A stretch of 64,000 bases of DNA from an uncultured Sphingomonadaceae bacterium. Lineage in GTDB: Bacteria > Pseudomonadota > Alphaproteobacteria > Sphingomonadales > Sphingomonadaceae. The translations under genes were made by a program, and so were the position numbers. Position 1 is the first letter of the stretch; each line of letters opens with the position of its first letter. The DNA lies in assembly GCA_937996655.1 (NCBI GenBank), contig CALKUK010000013.1:372001-436000 (forward strand), given 5' to 3'. Shown here piece by piece: positions 43,521-51,316 of the stretch. The notes beneath the pieces are model-generated. The model was not told the origin of the DNA, did not search any database, and saw only the letters and a program-made list of their open reading frames with translations.

Positions 43521-44605
43521 GCGCCCCTTCCGCTTCGCCCGATCCGGTTCAGGCTTGGCGGGACTTTTGCGCCAAGCTCGCCGCCGCCGGAGACGTCCTG
43601 CTCGCGCCCGATGTGCCGGATGATCCCCTCATCCGCGCAGAAGGCGCGCGCTACCTCTCCCGCCTCACCAAGCTGGCGCTGGAGCAATATGTTGAGGCGA
43701 CCGATACCGACTTCCCGTTCTTCTACCAGCTGAGCCACACCACCGGAAAGATCGGCGCGGACAACCCGGACAACCAGTATCTCAACGCCTCCATCCGGGG
43801 CGATTGCGAGTATCGGATCACCGGCACGCGCGGATCGATGTTCTATTTCTCCATCGTCGCCAATGCGATGCGCTACCACATTGATGGCAGCGCGCACGCT
43901 ACCGGCAGCTTGATGAATGATGACATCCAATGGGGCCCCAATGGCGAGGTCGAGATCATCGCCTCGGCCACTCCGCAACCTGGCAATTGGCTGCGGCTGG
44001 AGGCGGACACCAGCGTCATCATCATCCGCCAATCCGCGCTCGACCGGCTGAGTGAAAAGCCCGGCACCTTCAAGATCGAACGTATAGGTGGCCCCGCCGT
44101 CCCCGCGCCGCTTTCGGGTGAGACGATCTCCAAAGGCCTCGTCACCGCTGCGCAGTTTGTGAACGGCATTGCGACCACCTTTGCGGATTGGACGCGGCTG
44201 TTCGCGCAGCACCCAAATGCCTTCCCTGCCATCGACCAGTCGATGTTCCAGAAGGGCGGCGGCGCGAAGGACATTTATTACGCCCACGCCTATTGGAAAA
44301 TCGCGGCCGACGAAGCCTGGGTGATCGAGGTGACGCCGCCGGACTGTTATTACTGGAATTTCCAGCTCGACAATTGGTGGATGGAAAGCCTCGATTACCG
44401 CTTCCGCCAGATCACCGTGAACAAGCACAGCGCGCGATATGAGGCGGATGGATCGATCCGCATCATCTGCGCCGCCAGTGACCCCGGAACCGGCAACTGG
44501 ATCGACACCTGCGGCCACACCGAAGGCACAGCTCTCCTCCGTTGGGCGGGTGCCACCGAACACCCCCTGCCCGCTGCCCGCATCGTCAAACTAAAGGACC
44601 TGTGA
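43517..44605 (+). CDS. DUF1214-domain protein
   Basis: A 362-residue protein with a DUF1214 C-terminal half (QLDNWWMESLDYRF, then NKHSARYEADGSIRI and SDPGTGNWIDTCGHTEG). No signal peptide is seen, in contrast to the DUF1254/DUF1214 protein at 51317. The biochemical role of this family is not established. Overlaps with the SDR before and the SRPBCC gene after suggest a fixed SDR-DUF1214-SRPBCC unit. Confidence 0.75.
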   Translation: MSAPSASPDPVQAWRDFCAKLAAAGDVLLAPDVPDDPLIRAEGARYLSRLTKLALEQYVEATDTDFPFFYQLSHTTGKIGADNPDNQYLNASIRGDCEYRITGTRGSMFYFSIVANAMRYHIDGSAHATGSLMNDDIQWGPNGEVEIIASATPQPGNWLRLEADTSVIIIRQSALDRLSEKPGTFKIERIGGPAVPAPLSGETISKGLVTAAQFVNGIATTFADWTRLFAQHPNAFPAIDQSMFQKGGGAKDIYYAHAYWKIAADEAWVIEVTPPDCYYWNFQLDNWWMESLDYRFRQITVNKHSARYEADGSIRIICAASDPGTGNWIDTCGHTEGTALLRWAGATEHPLPAARIVKLKDL

Positions 44606-45126
44606 TGCTCGATTGGATGAAAACCGCGCCAACCTTGGCGCAAGACCCCGTTTCGGGCTTTGACGCAGACGCTGTGACCGTCTCCGAAACCGTGGAGATC
44701 AACGCACCGGCCAAGGTCGTGTGGGATGTGATCTGCGACATGCCCCGCTACAGCGAATGGAACCCCTTTTGCGTCCGCGCCGTCTCCACGCTGGAAATGG
44801 GCGCGGCAGTGGACATGACGCTCGCCAACTATGCCGTGCCGGGCAGCCTTGTCCCCAACCTTGAATATATCTGCGCGCTGGAGCCGGAACGCCTCATCAG
44901 CTGGGAGATGAAGTATAGCGACTTCTGGCCCTATCCCGCGCGGCGTGATCAGGTGATCGAGGCGACCGGCCCCGCCAGCTGCCGCTATCATTCGACCGAC
45001 GCCTTTCTCGGCACTAATGGCATCCATGTGTTCCGCTTTGCCGGCCCCTGGGTGAAGCGCGCCTTTGACGACACGGCCCATGCCCTCAAGGCGCGGGCCG
45101 AAGCGATCTATGCCGCCAACGCTTGA
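44605..45126 (+). CDS. SRPBCC (START/polyketide cyclase-like) protein
   Basis: A 173-residue protein with ETVEINAPAKVVWDVICDMP, then RYSEWNPF, the hallmark start of the SRPBCC hydrophobic ligand-binding fold. The end (VFRFAGPWVKRAF) also fits. Such proteins bind or transfer hydrophobic molecules or act as cyclases; a steroid ligand is plausible here. The start at 44605 overlaps the DUF1214 stop by one base (TGATG). Confidence 0.78.
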   Translation: MLDWMKTAPTLAQDPVSGFDADAVTVSETVEINAPAKVVWDVICDMPRYSEWNPFCVRAVSTLEMGAAVDMTLANYAVPGSLVPNLEYICALEPERLISWEMKYSDFWPYPARRDQVIEATGPASCRYHSTDAFLGTNGIHVFRFAGPWVKRAFDDTAHALKARAEAIYAANA

Positions 45127-45580
45127 GGCCCTCGCCGCCCGATTAGAGGTGCTGGAGGACCGTGAGGCGATCCGGGAGCTGATCGCCAGCTACGGCCCAC
45201 TCGCCGATACCGGCGCGGCAGAGGCCCTCAGCCAGTTATGGACAGAGGATGGCCGCTATGCCGTGGGCGGGATGACGGAGGCCAAAGGCCGCGCCGCCAT
45301 CGCCGCGCTCATTGACGGCAGCGTCCACCGTAGCCTGATGGCGGATGGCTGCGCCCATATGCTCGGCCCTGTCACCATCACGCTGAACGGCGACACCGCC
45401 ACCGCCCGCGGCCACAGCGTCGTCTTCCGCGCAGATGGCACCGGAGGATGGACCGCCCACCGCGTCTCCGCCAACCGCTGGCATCTGGCGAGAACGTCCG
45501 ACGGCTGGCGCGTCACAGCGCGGGAAAACGCCCTGCTCGATGGGGCCGAGGCCGCGCGGGCGCTGCTGGCGGCGGCGTAA
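45110..45580 (+). CDS. NTF2-fold (SnoaL-like) protein, last gene of the hsa operon
   Basis: A 156-residue SnoaL-like protein beginning MPPTLEALAARLEVLEDREA, with IRELIASYGPLADTG carrying a Tyr and Asp in the usual helix. The ATG at 45110 lies 17 bases inside the SRPBCC gene. The most likely class is an isomerase, a dehydratase or a binding protein. It is followed by a 510-base gene-free region, so it ends the plus-strand operon. Confidence 0.72.
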   Translation: MPPTLEALAARLEVLEDREAIRELIASYGPLADTGAAEALSQLWTEDGRYAVGGMTEAKGRAAIAALIDGSVHRSLMADGCAHMLGPVTITLNGDTATARGHSVVFRADGTGGWTAHRVSANRWHLARTSDGWRVTARENALLDGAEAARALLAAA

Positions 45581-45630
45581 ACGATCACGCGAAGGCGCGG
45601 CGGCGCGGAGACAGCTCCTTCCCCCGTCTC

Positions 45631-45660
45631 GTCATGCTGAACTTGGTTCAGCATCCATGA
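45631..45660. repeat. REP-like palindrome 1
   Basis: ATGCTGAA-CTTGG-TTCAGCAT forms a hairpin of eight pairs. It belongs to the same family as the elements at 45715 and 54569. Such CTGAAC palindromes are frequent between sphingomonad genes. Confidence 0.7.
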
Positions 45661-45714
45661 ACACCGTCACGTCACGAACGACGACACCCATCCGACACCA
45701 GTGGTGCCAATGGA

Positions 45715-45733
45715 TCCTGAACCAAGTTCAGGA
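45715..45733. repeat. REP-like palindrome 2
   Basis: TCCTGAACCAAGTTCAGGA is a near-perfect palindrome (TCCTGAAC/GTTCAGGA) of the same family as the elements at 45631 and 54569, in the opposite orientation to the first. Confidence 0.7.
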
Positions 45734-45772
45734 TGACGAAGAAGTGTATGCCCAGCACACCACCCCACCGCG

Positions 45773-45798
45773 CTCACCCTGAGCCTGTCGAAGGGTCC
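45773..45798. repeat. Second-type intergenic repeat (CCTGAGCCTGTCGAAGG)
   Basis: CCCTGAGCCTGTCGAAGGG forms a partial palindrome and matches a repeat type that I recall as frequent in sphingomonad intergenic DNA. Only one copy is seen in this window. Confidence 0.5.
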
Positions 45799-46091
45799 CC
45801 GCCGCGACCCCAAAGCTGCGGAAGTGGAGGAAGTTGAGGCCCTCACGCCGCAGAAACCCGTCCACCCATGCCAAAACCGAAATCGCCCCAGCGAACGCAG
45901 GAGCCGCTGCCAAAGCGCGCGCAAACACAGCAAAGCAGGAAGAGGAGTTCATAAGGCGTCCTTGAGGGAGAGGGACCTCACGCACAGCCGCAAAACGAAG
46001 CGCGCGGCGCGGAGGTCAACTGTCGATCAAGGATGGCACATTTTGGGGTGTGTAGGACAGCAAAGAATACCTACCACAAATCATTTCTCGT

Positions 46092-46709
46092 CTATTCAAC
46101 AATTTTTGAAACAGAAATAATAATAAAAAACACTGTCGTGGCCATCCCGAGCAGCATCATCGCAGTTAGTATCAACAACAGGGAGTTTGGCCAAACTCTT
46201 TGAGGAGCCATGGAAATTTCTTTAGCTTGGCAATCATCGCATCTAACGGCGGTAAGCCCGGGAAGATCGGCGTTTATTGATATTATATCGATCGTAACTT
46301 GTTCATGAGGAGCAAAACTATCAAACTTAACCGTATATCTATCAAATGGACTAATCAAATCTGTATACGACCTCGCTGGAATCACGTTTAGAATCGCAGG
46401 CTTCCAGTTAAAAGACACCTCCACATTTTTTGCAGATTGAAGGCCTGCGTTCCCTACAACAATTGATGCAGTCCTAATCATTTGCCGAGCAGCTATCTGA
46501 TTTCCATCCTGCCCAAGCAAAGGTTGGTCCACCAGTACGTTGCTTGCATGATGGACGCTATACGTCAGCAATGGACGGAGACGCATTGCACGGTTCACTA
46601 GCGCGCCAACCACAACAAGTACCACGCTCCATATATATGGTTGATACCCCCCTAAGAATTCCACAATTTGCTGCACGAATTGGTTCCCTATCCCGCTACC
46701 ATTCAGCAA
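46092..46709 (-). CDS. Hypothetical membrane protein in AT-rich islet
   Basis: A 205-residue protein with two predicted membrane segments, at about 25-39 (YIWSVVLVVVGALV) and about 175-199 (LLLILTAMMLLGMATTVFFI). The soluble region between them has an Ig-like beta feel and contains a CDDC pair near 157-160. The start is TTG at 46709 preceded by AAAGAGA. I recognise no family. The gene is clearly richer in A and T than all surrounding catabolic genes, so it was probably acquired separately. It is divergent from the gene at 46753. Confidence 0.65.
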   Translation of the reverse strand: MLNGSGIGNQFVQQIVEFLGGYQPYIWSVVLVVVGALVNRAMRLRPLLTYSVHHASNVLVDQPLLGQDGNQIAARQMIRTASIVVGNAGLQSAKNVEVSFNWKPAILNVIPARSYTDLISPFDRYTVKFDSFAPHEQVTIDIISINADLPGLTAVRCDDCQAKEISMAPQRVWPNSLLLILTAMMLLGMATTVFFIIISVSKIVE

Positions 46710-46752
46710 TGTCTCTTTGACAGGCGACTAATTTGCATTTTTATCCGGTTCA

Positions 46753-47451
46753 GTGCAAATTCAAAACATTATGCCACTCGATCTGCCTATATTATTGATA
46801 TTTCTGGCATTAATGGTCGGGCTCTGGATTGTCGGCCGAAGAGCAATTTATCGAGATTTAGAAGATAGCAAGCTTTCTATTAAATTTTTGGTCGATTTTG
46901 AGCGGATTCTCACTGAATATGTAAAAAGTAATGGAAAAGATTTTTTATCAATTCAAGATTTAATGAAAAGAAGTTCGGAGTTAGAAATGATACTCGGAAC
47001 TGATAACTACGTTCATGGAATACATGTTGGAAATTATTTGCTGAACAATGCACCCATAATTCCATTCGCGTTACACGAAATGAACCGATTGTTCAATAGA
47101 ATTTATGTGCAAGATGGTCCATATAATATATATAACACATTAATTTCTATATTTTCAATGAAAATTGGAAAAATTGAATACAATATTTCCATTCTTCAAA
47201 AATATGAATCTAATAAGTTAAAATGCATCGTCCGTGGATGGCTAATGTTTTCGTCTATTCCGCTACGTATTTTTTCGGATTTTGGAATTATAAGTGATTC
47301 CAGAAGAAAAAGGACCGAGAATTCAAAATATTTTAGAATACTCCAGTTCGTTGGATTGCTTGCGACTGTCATCGGCCCGATTTTATCCTATCTCGCTGAC
47401 CGAGCCGAGATTGATGCCGCTATCGGCTCAGCACTTTTACACTGGCGATAG
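46753..47451 (+). CDS. Hypothetical membrane protein in AT-rich islet
   Basis: A 232-residue protein with membrane segments at about 10-28 (LPILLIFLALMVGLWIV) and about 198-214 (VGLLATVIGPILSYLA), joined by a largely helical, polar middle. The start may be GTG at 46753 or ATG at 46771; neither has a clear ribosome site. I recognise no family. Strong A/T bias and rare-codon look (many ATA and TTA codons) set it apart from its neighbours. It pairs divergently with the gene at 46092 across 43 bases. Confidence 0.62.
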   Translation: MQIQNIMPLDLPILLIFLALMVGLWIVGRRAIYRDLEDSKLSIKFLVDFERILTEYVKSNGKDFLSIQDLMKRSSELEMILGTDNYVHGIHVGNYLLNNAPIIPFALHEMNRLFNRIYVQDGPYNIYNTLISIFSMKIGKIEYNISILQKYESNKLKCIVRGWLMFSSIPLRIFSDFGIISDSRRKRTENSKYFRILQFVGLLATVIGPILSYLADRAEIDAAIGSALLHWR

Positions 47452-47469
47452 ATAGGGTCGGATCTACCC

Positions 47470-48213
47470 CTACCCCGCCAACTGCCCCCCATCGACCGTG
47501 AACAGCGCGCCCGTGACTTTCCGCGCCTGATCGCTTGCCAGAAAGGCGAACATTTCGGCGATGTCGCGGGGTTCGCAGGTGCCGTTTTCCAGCTTGGGCG
47601 CGTTGCGCATGACGAGCGACCAATCGACATCGCCCTCCGGCGGGGCGGCGTTGCCCATGGGGGTGTTCACATGGCCGGGGCAGATAGCGTTAACGCGGAC
47701 GCCCTTTGCTGCGAATTCGATGGCGAGGCTCTTGGTGATCGCCGCAACGCCATGCTTTGAAGCGGCGTAGGCGACGGTATAGGCGATGCCCTGCAACGCG
47801 GCGGTGGACGCGGTGTTGACGATATTGCCCTTCGATTTGATGAGATGCGGAAGCGCCGCCTGGCACATCACGAAGGTGCTGGTGGTGTTGACTGTGAGGA
47901 TGCGGGCGAAATCATCCTCGCTGAATTCCAGCGTGGGGCCCCATTTCATCATGCCCGAGATGTTGCAAAGCACATCCAGCCCATTGGGCGCAGCAGCGGC
48001 GGCGACAAGCGCGCGGCAGCTGTCAAAGTCTGCGGCGTCAAATGTCTTGATCTGCGGGGTGGTGATCATCATCTTTGCGGTCTCTTCCAGACCCGCGCCG
48101 TTCATATCGCCAATCGTCACGCGCGCGCCTTCTTCCGCGAAGAGGATCGCGGTCGCCCGGCCAATGCCCGACGCTGCACCTGTGACGAGAACGCTCTTGC
48201 CTTCGAACCGCAT
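47470..48213 (-). CDS. Short-chain dehydrogenase with atypical NISG motif
   Basis: A 247-residue SDR: TGAASGIGRATAILF, the catalytic YAASK and a C-terminal TVDGGQLAG. The structural NNAG motif reads NISG. It is divergent from the BaiE-like gene at 48292 and shares its control region. A hydroxysteroid dehydrogenase that oxidises a hydroxyl before dehydration next door would make sense but is not shown. Confidence 0.82.
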   Translation of the reverse strand: MRFEGKSVLVTGAASGIGRATAILFAEEGARVTIGDMNGAGLEETAKMMITTPQIKTFDAADFDSCRALVAAAAAPNGLDVLCNISGMMKWGPTLEFSEDDFARILTVNTTSTFVMCQAALPHLIKSKGNIVNTASTAALQGIAYTVAYAASKHGVAAITKSLAIEFAAKGVRVNAICPGHVNTPMGNAAPPEGDVDWSLVMRNAPKLENGTCEPRDIAEMFAFLASDQARKVTGALFTVDGGQLAG

Positions 48214-48244
48214 ATCCTTCTCCCATTTCGCTGCTTCTTGCTTG

Positions 48245-48280
48245 CTTTGCGTAGTATCTCACTCCATCCTCTACGCAAAG
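48245..48280. promoter_or_regulatory. Perfect 10-bp inverted repeat, member of the TGCGTA-N18-TACG set
   Basis: CTTTGCGTAG at 48245-48254 and CTACGCAAAG at 48271-48280 are exact reverse complements separated by 16 bases. TGCGTA starts at 48248 and TACG at 48272, the same spacing as at 34.70 and 60.94 kb. It lies between the divergent SDR and BaiE-like genes. Its right arm touches the AAGGAG ribosome site of the latter, so binding there would repress the plus gene. Confidence 0.65.
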
Positions 48281-48291
48281 GAGAATTGAGG

Positions 48292-48786
48292 ATGACTTTG
48301 GAAGACCGTTTGCAGCGGCTGGAGGATGACCGCGCGATCCGCGACCTGAAGGCCCGCTATCTCCGCGCCTGCGACACCAAGGATCCGGACATGGTGCTGG
48401 ACACGCTGGCCCCTGTGGGTGCTGTCATCGCCTATGAAGGCTTTCCCCCGTTCGACAACCGGGAGGATTTCGTCGCCATCTATCGCCAGATGGGCTGCAC
48501 GCCGGACATCTTTGATATCCACCACGCCGCCAACGGCATCATCACCTTTGAAAGCGCCACCCGCGCGCGCGGGCAATGGTCACTCTTCTTCCACAACATC
48601 AACCTCGCCGGCCGCACGCTGACGCAGATGGGCGTGGAATATGACGATATCTATGTGAAGGACGGCGACCGCTGGTGGATCGCCGAGACGCGGTCGCGCC
48701 GGACATCCTGCCTGATCCACTCGGTGGATGCGGATGGCGCGGCGACGGTCAACGTGATGGGCGATCCGCCGGCTGCCTTTGGGTAA
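48292..48786 (+). CDS. BaiE-like NTF2-fold protein, candidate hydroxysteroid dehydratase
   Basis: A 164-residue SnoaL_4 protein starting MTLEDRLQRLEDDRAIRDLK. The opening and the layout recall the bile-acid 7-alpha-dehydratase BaiE: Tyr23 and Asp28 in ARYLRACDTKD align with its active-site Tyr helix, His77/His78 (FDIHHAANGII) with its catalytic His strand, and an Arg pair follows GDRWWIAETRSR. Sphingomonads that degrade bile salts are known to use dehydratases of this fold. The start follows AAGGAGA closely. The function is inferred from this resemblance; the alignment is by eye. Confidence 0.72.
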   Translation: MTLEDRLQRLEDDRAIRDLKARYLRACDTKDPDMVLDTLAPVGAVIAYEGFPPFDNREDFVAIYRQMGCTPDIFDIHHAANGIITFESATRARGQWSLFFHNINLAGRTLTQMGVEYDDIYVKDGDRWWIAETRSRRTSCLIHSVDADGAATVNVMGDPPAAFG

Positions 48787-48793
48787 TGAACAG

Positions 48794-48820
48794 CCCCCCT
48801 CCCGCTCCGCAGGAGGGGGG
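48794..48820. terminator. Hairpin terminator between convergent genes
   Basis: CCCCCCTCC at 48794-48802 pairs fully with GGAGGGGGG at 48812-48820 around a 9-base loop. It lies just after the plus gene's stop at 48786 and just before the minus receptor gene's stop at 48830, so it may serve both. The following T tract is short. Confidence 0.7.
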
Positions 48821-48829
48821 TATTGTATC

Positions 48830-51163
48830 TTAGAACTTCACGCCGAACGTTGCGCCATACGTCCGTGGATCGGGGAAGTAGCCAAGCGTCAGCCCGCCAA
48901 AGCCTGCACCGAAATCGATGAAGTTGGTCGGTCGGTCTTCCTTCGTCAGATTGCGAACCCAGAAGGACAGCTCCGTCCGTGCGCCGCCGACATTGAAGTC
49001 GGAAATGCGCGCAGCGACGTTCACAATGTCGCGCCCCGGAGAGCGAGTGTTGCTCGCCACATTCTCAACCGCACGGTTGCCCCTCAGCGCGAAGGGGAAG
49101 GTATAGTAACCTGAGACGTGATTGTAATCGCCGGTCAGGTTGAGCTTACCCCAATCCCCTTCCATCACGCGCCAATCAACGCCGAGTGCGGCGGTTGCTT
49201 TGGGCGTGTGCGGGAAGGCGCGGTTGTTCGCCACGTCCACGCCGCCATCGATGAAGCTCTTATACTTGGCATCGAGCACCGCGAAGGAACCGTTGATCGT
49301 CAGGCTGGGAATGGGCCGTGCGACGGCTTCAAACTCCAGACCACGGATGCGCGCAGCGGCGGCATTGAGCACGACCGACGCGGCGGCACCCTGTGCGGTG
49401 AACACGGACAGCTGAATGTCCTTATGCTCATCCCAGAAACCGGCAACGTTGAAGATCAGCTTGCCATCGGCGAGCTTGGTCTTGAGGCCGAGTTCATAGC
49501 TGTCGACCTTTTCCGGGCGATAGGGGTTGCACAATTCGCTCCCATTGCCGGGGGCTGAGGTGCAGTTGAACGGCTGGCCGATCAAGCCGCTCACATCGGT
49601 CTCACCGTTAAAGCCACCCGACTTATAACCGCGCGCCCAGCGGGCATAGACGTTGACGTTGTCGCTCGCCTCATAGCTGAGCGTGGCTGTCGGGCTGAAG
49701 TTGTTGAACTTCGCATCCGGCACCCCGCCATAGGGCACGTCGAACAAGGTAAAGCGTGGCGTGCCGACCGCAAACTTGCGGCGGATGTCCTTCACCTCAT
49801 TGGTGTAACGGGCGCCGAGCGTCATCTTCAGCGCATCGGTCAACCGGTAGTCGAGCTGCGCATAAAGCGCCCAAGCCCGCGTGTGCGATCCATAATCAGA
49901 CTGGAGGTCTGCCGCACCCGGCGCACCCACCTGATTGAGGAAGCCGAAGAAGCGCTGCGGGCCAAGTGTCTCCGCCTTTTCGCGATAGGCGAAGGCCCCA
50001 ACGACATAATTCAGCCGGTTGTCCATCGCCTGACCGGTCAGCTGAAGCTCCTGACTATAGGCATGGAAGCTCGTATCGCGCTGCGTGTTGGCAACATCCA
50101 GCGGGGAACCATCAAGATCCGCGGCATCCTGCCAGCGCAGATTGCGGTAGGAACTGATCGACTTGAGTGTCGCATCCCCCAGATCAAGCGCAAGCGTCAG
50201 GCTATGGCCATATGTGCGCGTCTTTTCATATAAGGGGTTGGCATCGACACTGGCTGTGCTCTGCCGGTTCGGATTGGCATAGAGGCCGAGCGGCGCAATG
50301 GCGGCAAGGATCGCCGGATCTGTAAACAGGCTGTTCGGCAACACGCCCACCAGCTGCGAGAAATCGGTCCGCTGGTTGTAGCGGCTATAGTCAAACTGAT
50401 AGTCCGCCGTGAAATTGCCTTCCGGCTTAAGCCGCAGCTGGATCATGCCGGACTTGCCATTCAGATTGCCGAGATCAGAGACCGAGCTTGACCGCGCAAG
50501 GAACGCCTGTGGGAAAGGGTTTGGCCCAACCTTCACAAAGCCGTCGCGCTTTTGGATCTGGCCGGACACCTTCATGGACAGCGCGCCCATAGCAGGCAGG
50601 TTCAAGACCGCCTTGCCCTTCCAATAATCATAATTGCCGTAGCTGATCTCTGCCGAGCCACCGGCTTCACCTGTTGGCTTCTTCGTCACGAGGTTGACAG
50701 CACCAGCCAGTGCATTGCGGCCATAAAGCGTGCCCTGCGGCCCACGCAGCACTTCCACACGCTCCAGATCGGCGACGTCGAAGATCGAGCCCTGCGCCTT
50801 GGCGATGTAGACACCATCCAGATAGAGGCCGACCGCCGGTTCCCAAGTGACAGCGGGGTTGATCGTAACCGACCCACGTATGGCGATCTGAGAGATTGTC
50901 TTGTTTGACGGCGCACGCTCAATCTTCACGTTCGGCGCGATCGAGCCAAGCCGGTCAATCGAGCTAATGTCGCGCGATTCCAAATATTCGCTGCTGACCG
51001 CAGAAATGGCCAGAGGAACATCCTGCACATTTTCCGCGCGCTTTTGGGCTGTGACGACGATGTCGCCAATGCCGCCTGAGTCCTGCGCTGCCGTCTCCTG
51101 CGCGATTGCGGGCATGGACATGGCCGTGCCTGCGCACAGCATTGCGATACGAATTGCCTTCAT
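48830..51163 (-). CDS. TonB-dependent outer-membrane receptor
   Basis: A 777-residue TonB-dependent receptor. It has a signal peptide of about 22 residues (MKAIRIAMLCAGTAMSMPAIA), a TonB-box-like IVVTAQKR, a plug domain with VEVLRGPQGTLYGRNALAGAVN, and a 22-strand-type barrel ending in Phe (TFGVKF). It probably carries a hydrophobic substrate or its complex across the outer membrane. Its place between the BaiE-like gene and the DUF1254-P450 operon suggests a steroid. The start at 51163 was chosen because it begins the signal peptide; the extra upstream in-frame residues do not fit. Confidence 0.92.
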   Translation of the reverse strand: MKAIRIAMLCAGTAMSMPAIAQETAAQDSGGIGDIVVTAQKRAENVQDVPLAISAVSSEYLESRDISSIDRLGSIAPNVKIERAPSNKTISQIAIRGSVTINPAVTWEPAVGLYLDGVYIAKAQGSIFDVADLERVEVLRGPQGTLYGRNALAGAVNLVTKKPTGEAGGSAEISYGNYDYWKGKAVLNLPAMGALSMKVSGQIQKRDGFVKVGPNPFPQAFLARSSSVSDLGNLNGKSGMIQLRLKPEGNFTADYQFDYSRYNQRTDFSQLVGVLPNSLFTDPAILAAIAPLGLYANPNRQSTASVDANPLYEKTRTYGHSLTLALDLGDATLKSISSYRNLRWQDAADLDGSPLDVANTQRDTSFHAYSQELQLTGQAMDNRLNYVVGAFAYREKAETLGPQRFFGFLNQVGAPGAADLQSDYGSHTRAWALYAQLDYRLTDALKMTLGARYTNEVKDIRRKFAVGTPRFTLFDVPYGGVPDAKFNNFSPTATLSYEASDNVNVYARWARGYKSGGFNGETDVSGLIGQPFNCTSAPGNGSELCNPYRPEKVDSYELGLKTKLADGKLIFNVAGFWDEHKDIQLSVFTAQGAAASVVLNAAAARIRGLEFEAVARPIPSLTINGSFAVLDAKYKSFIDGGVDVANNRAFPHTPKATAALGVDWRVMEGDWGKLNLTGDYNHVSGYYTFPFALRGNRAVENVASNTRSPGRDIVNVAARISDFNVGGARTELSFWVRNLTKEDRPTNFIDFGAGFGGLTLGYFPDPRTYGATFGVKF

Positions 51164-51198
51164 CTGGACCTCCCTATACGAAGCTTCAGTTTGCAAAC

Positions 51199-51242
51199 AT
51201 TTACCGTATGCGTATTTATTCCGCGCAACATGCTACGTAAAT
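51199..51242. promoter_or_regulatory. Divergent control region of receptor and DUF1254 genes with TGCGTA-N19-TACG
   Basis: TGCGTA at 51209-51214 is followed 19 bases later by TACG at 51234-51237. An outer inverted pair, ATTTAC at 51199-51204 and GTAAAT at 51237-51242, frames the region. It is one base longer than the other three members of the set. The region serves the minus receptor gene (start 51163) and the plus gene at 51317. Confidence 0.5.
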
Positions 51243-51316
51243 CGACGCTGCACAACAAAAATTGCATTGATAGCGTAACCAAAAAGCCACATAACTGCGC
51301 ATAGAGAGGATAAATC

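Larger units (their letters stand above)
45581..46091. other. Gene-free region with degenerate palindromic repeats
   Basis: About 510 bases with no credible gene. It contains three repeat-like elements (45631-45660, 45715-45733 and 45773-45798) and then a transition at about 46030 from GC-rich to AT-rich DNA that continues into the two membrane-protein genes. Confidence 0.7.

Noticed and set aside
45581..46091. Small open frames in the repeat region
   Set aside because: They arise from palindromic repeats, lack ribosome sites and show no conserved features.
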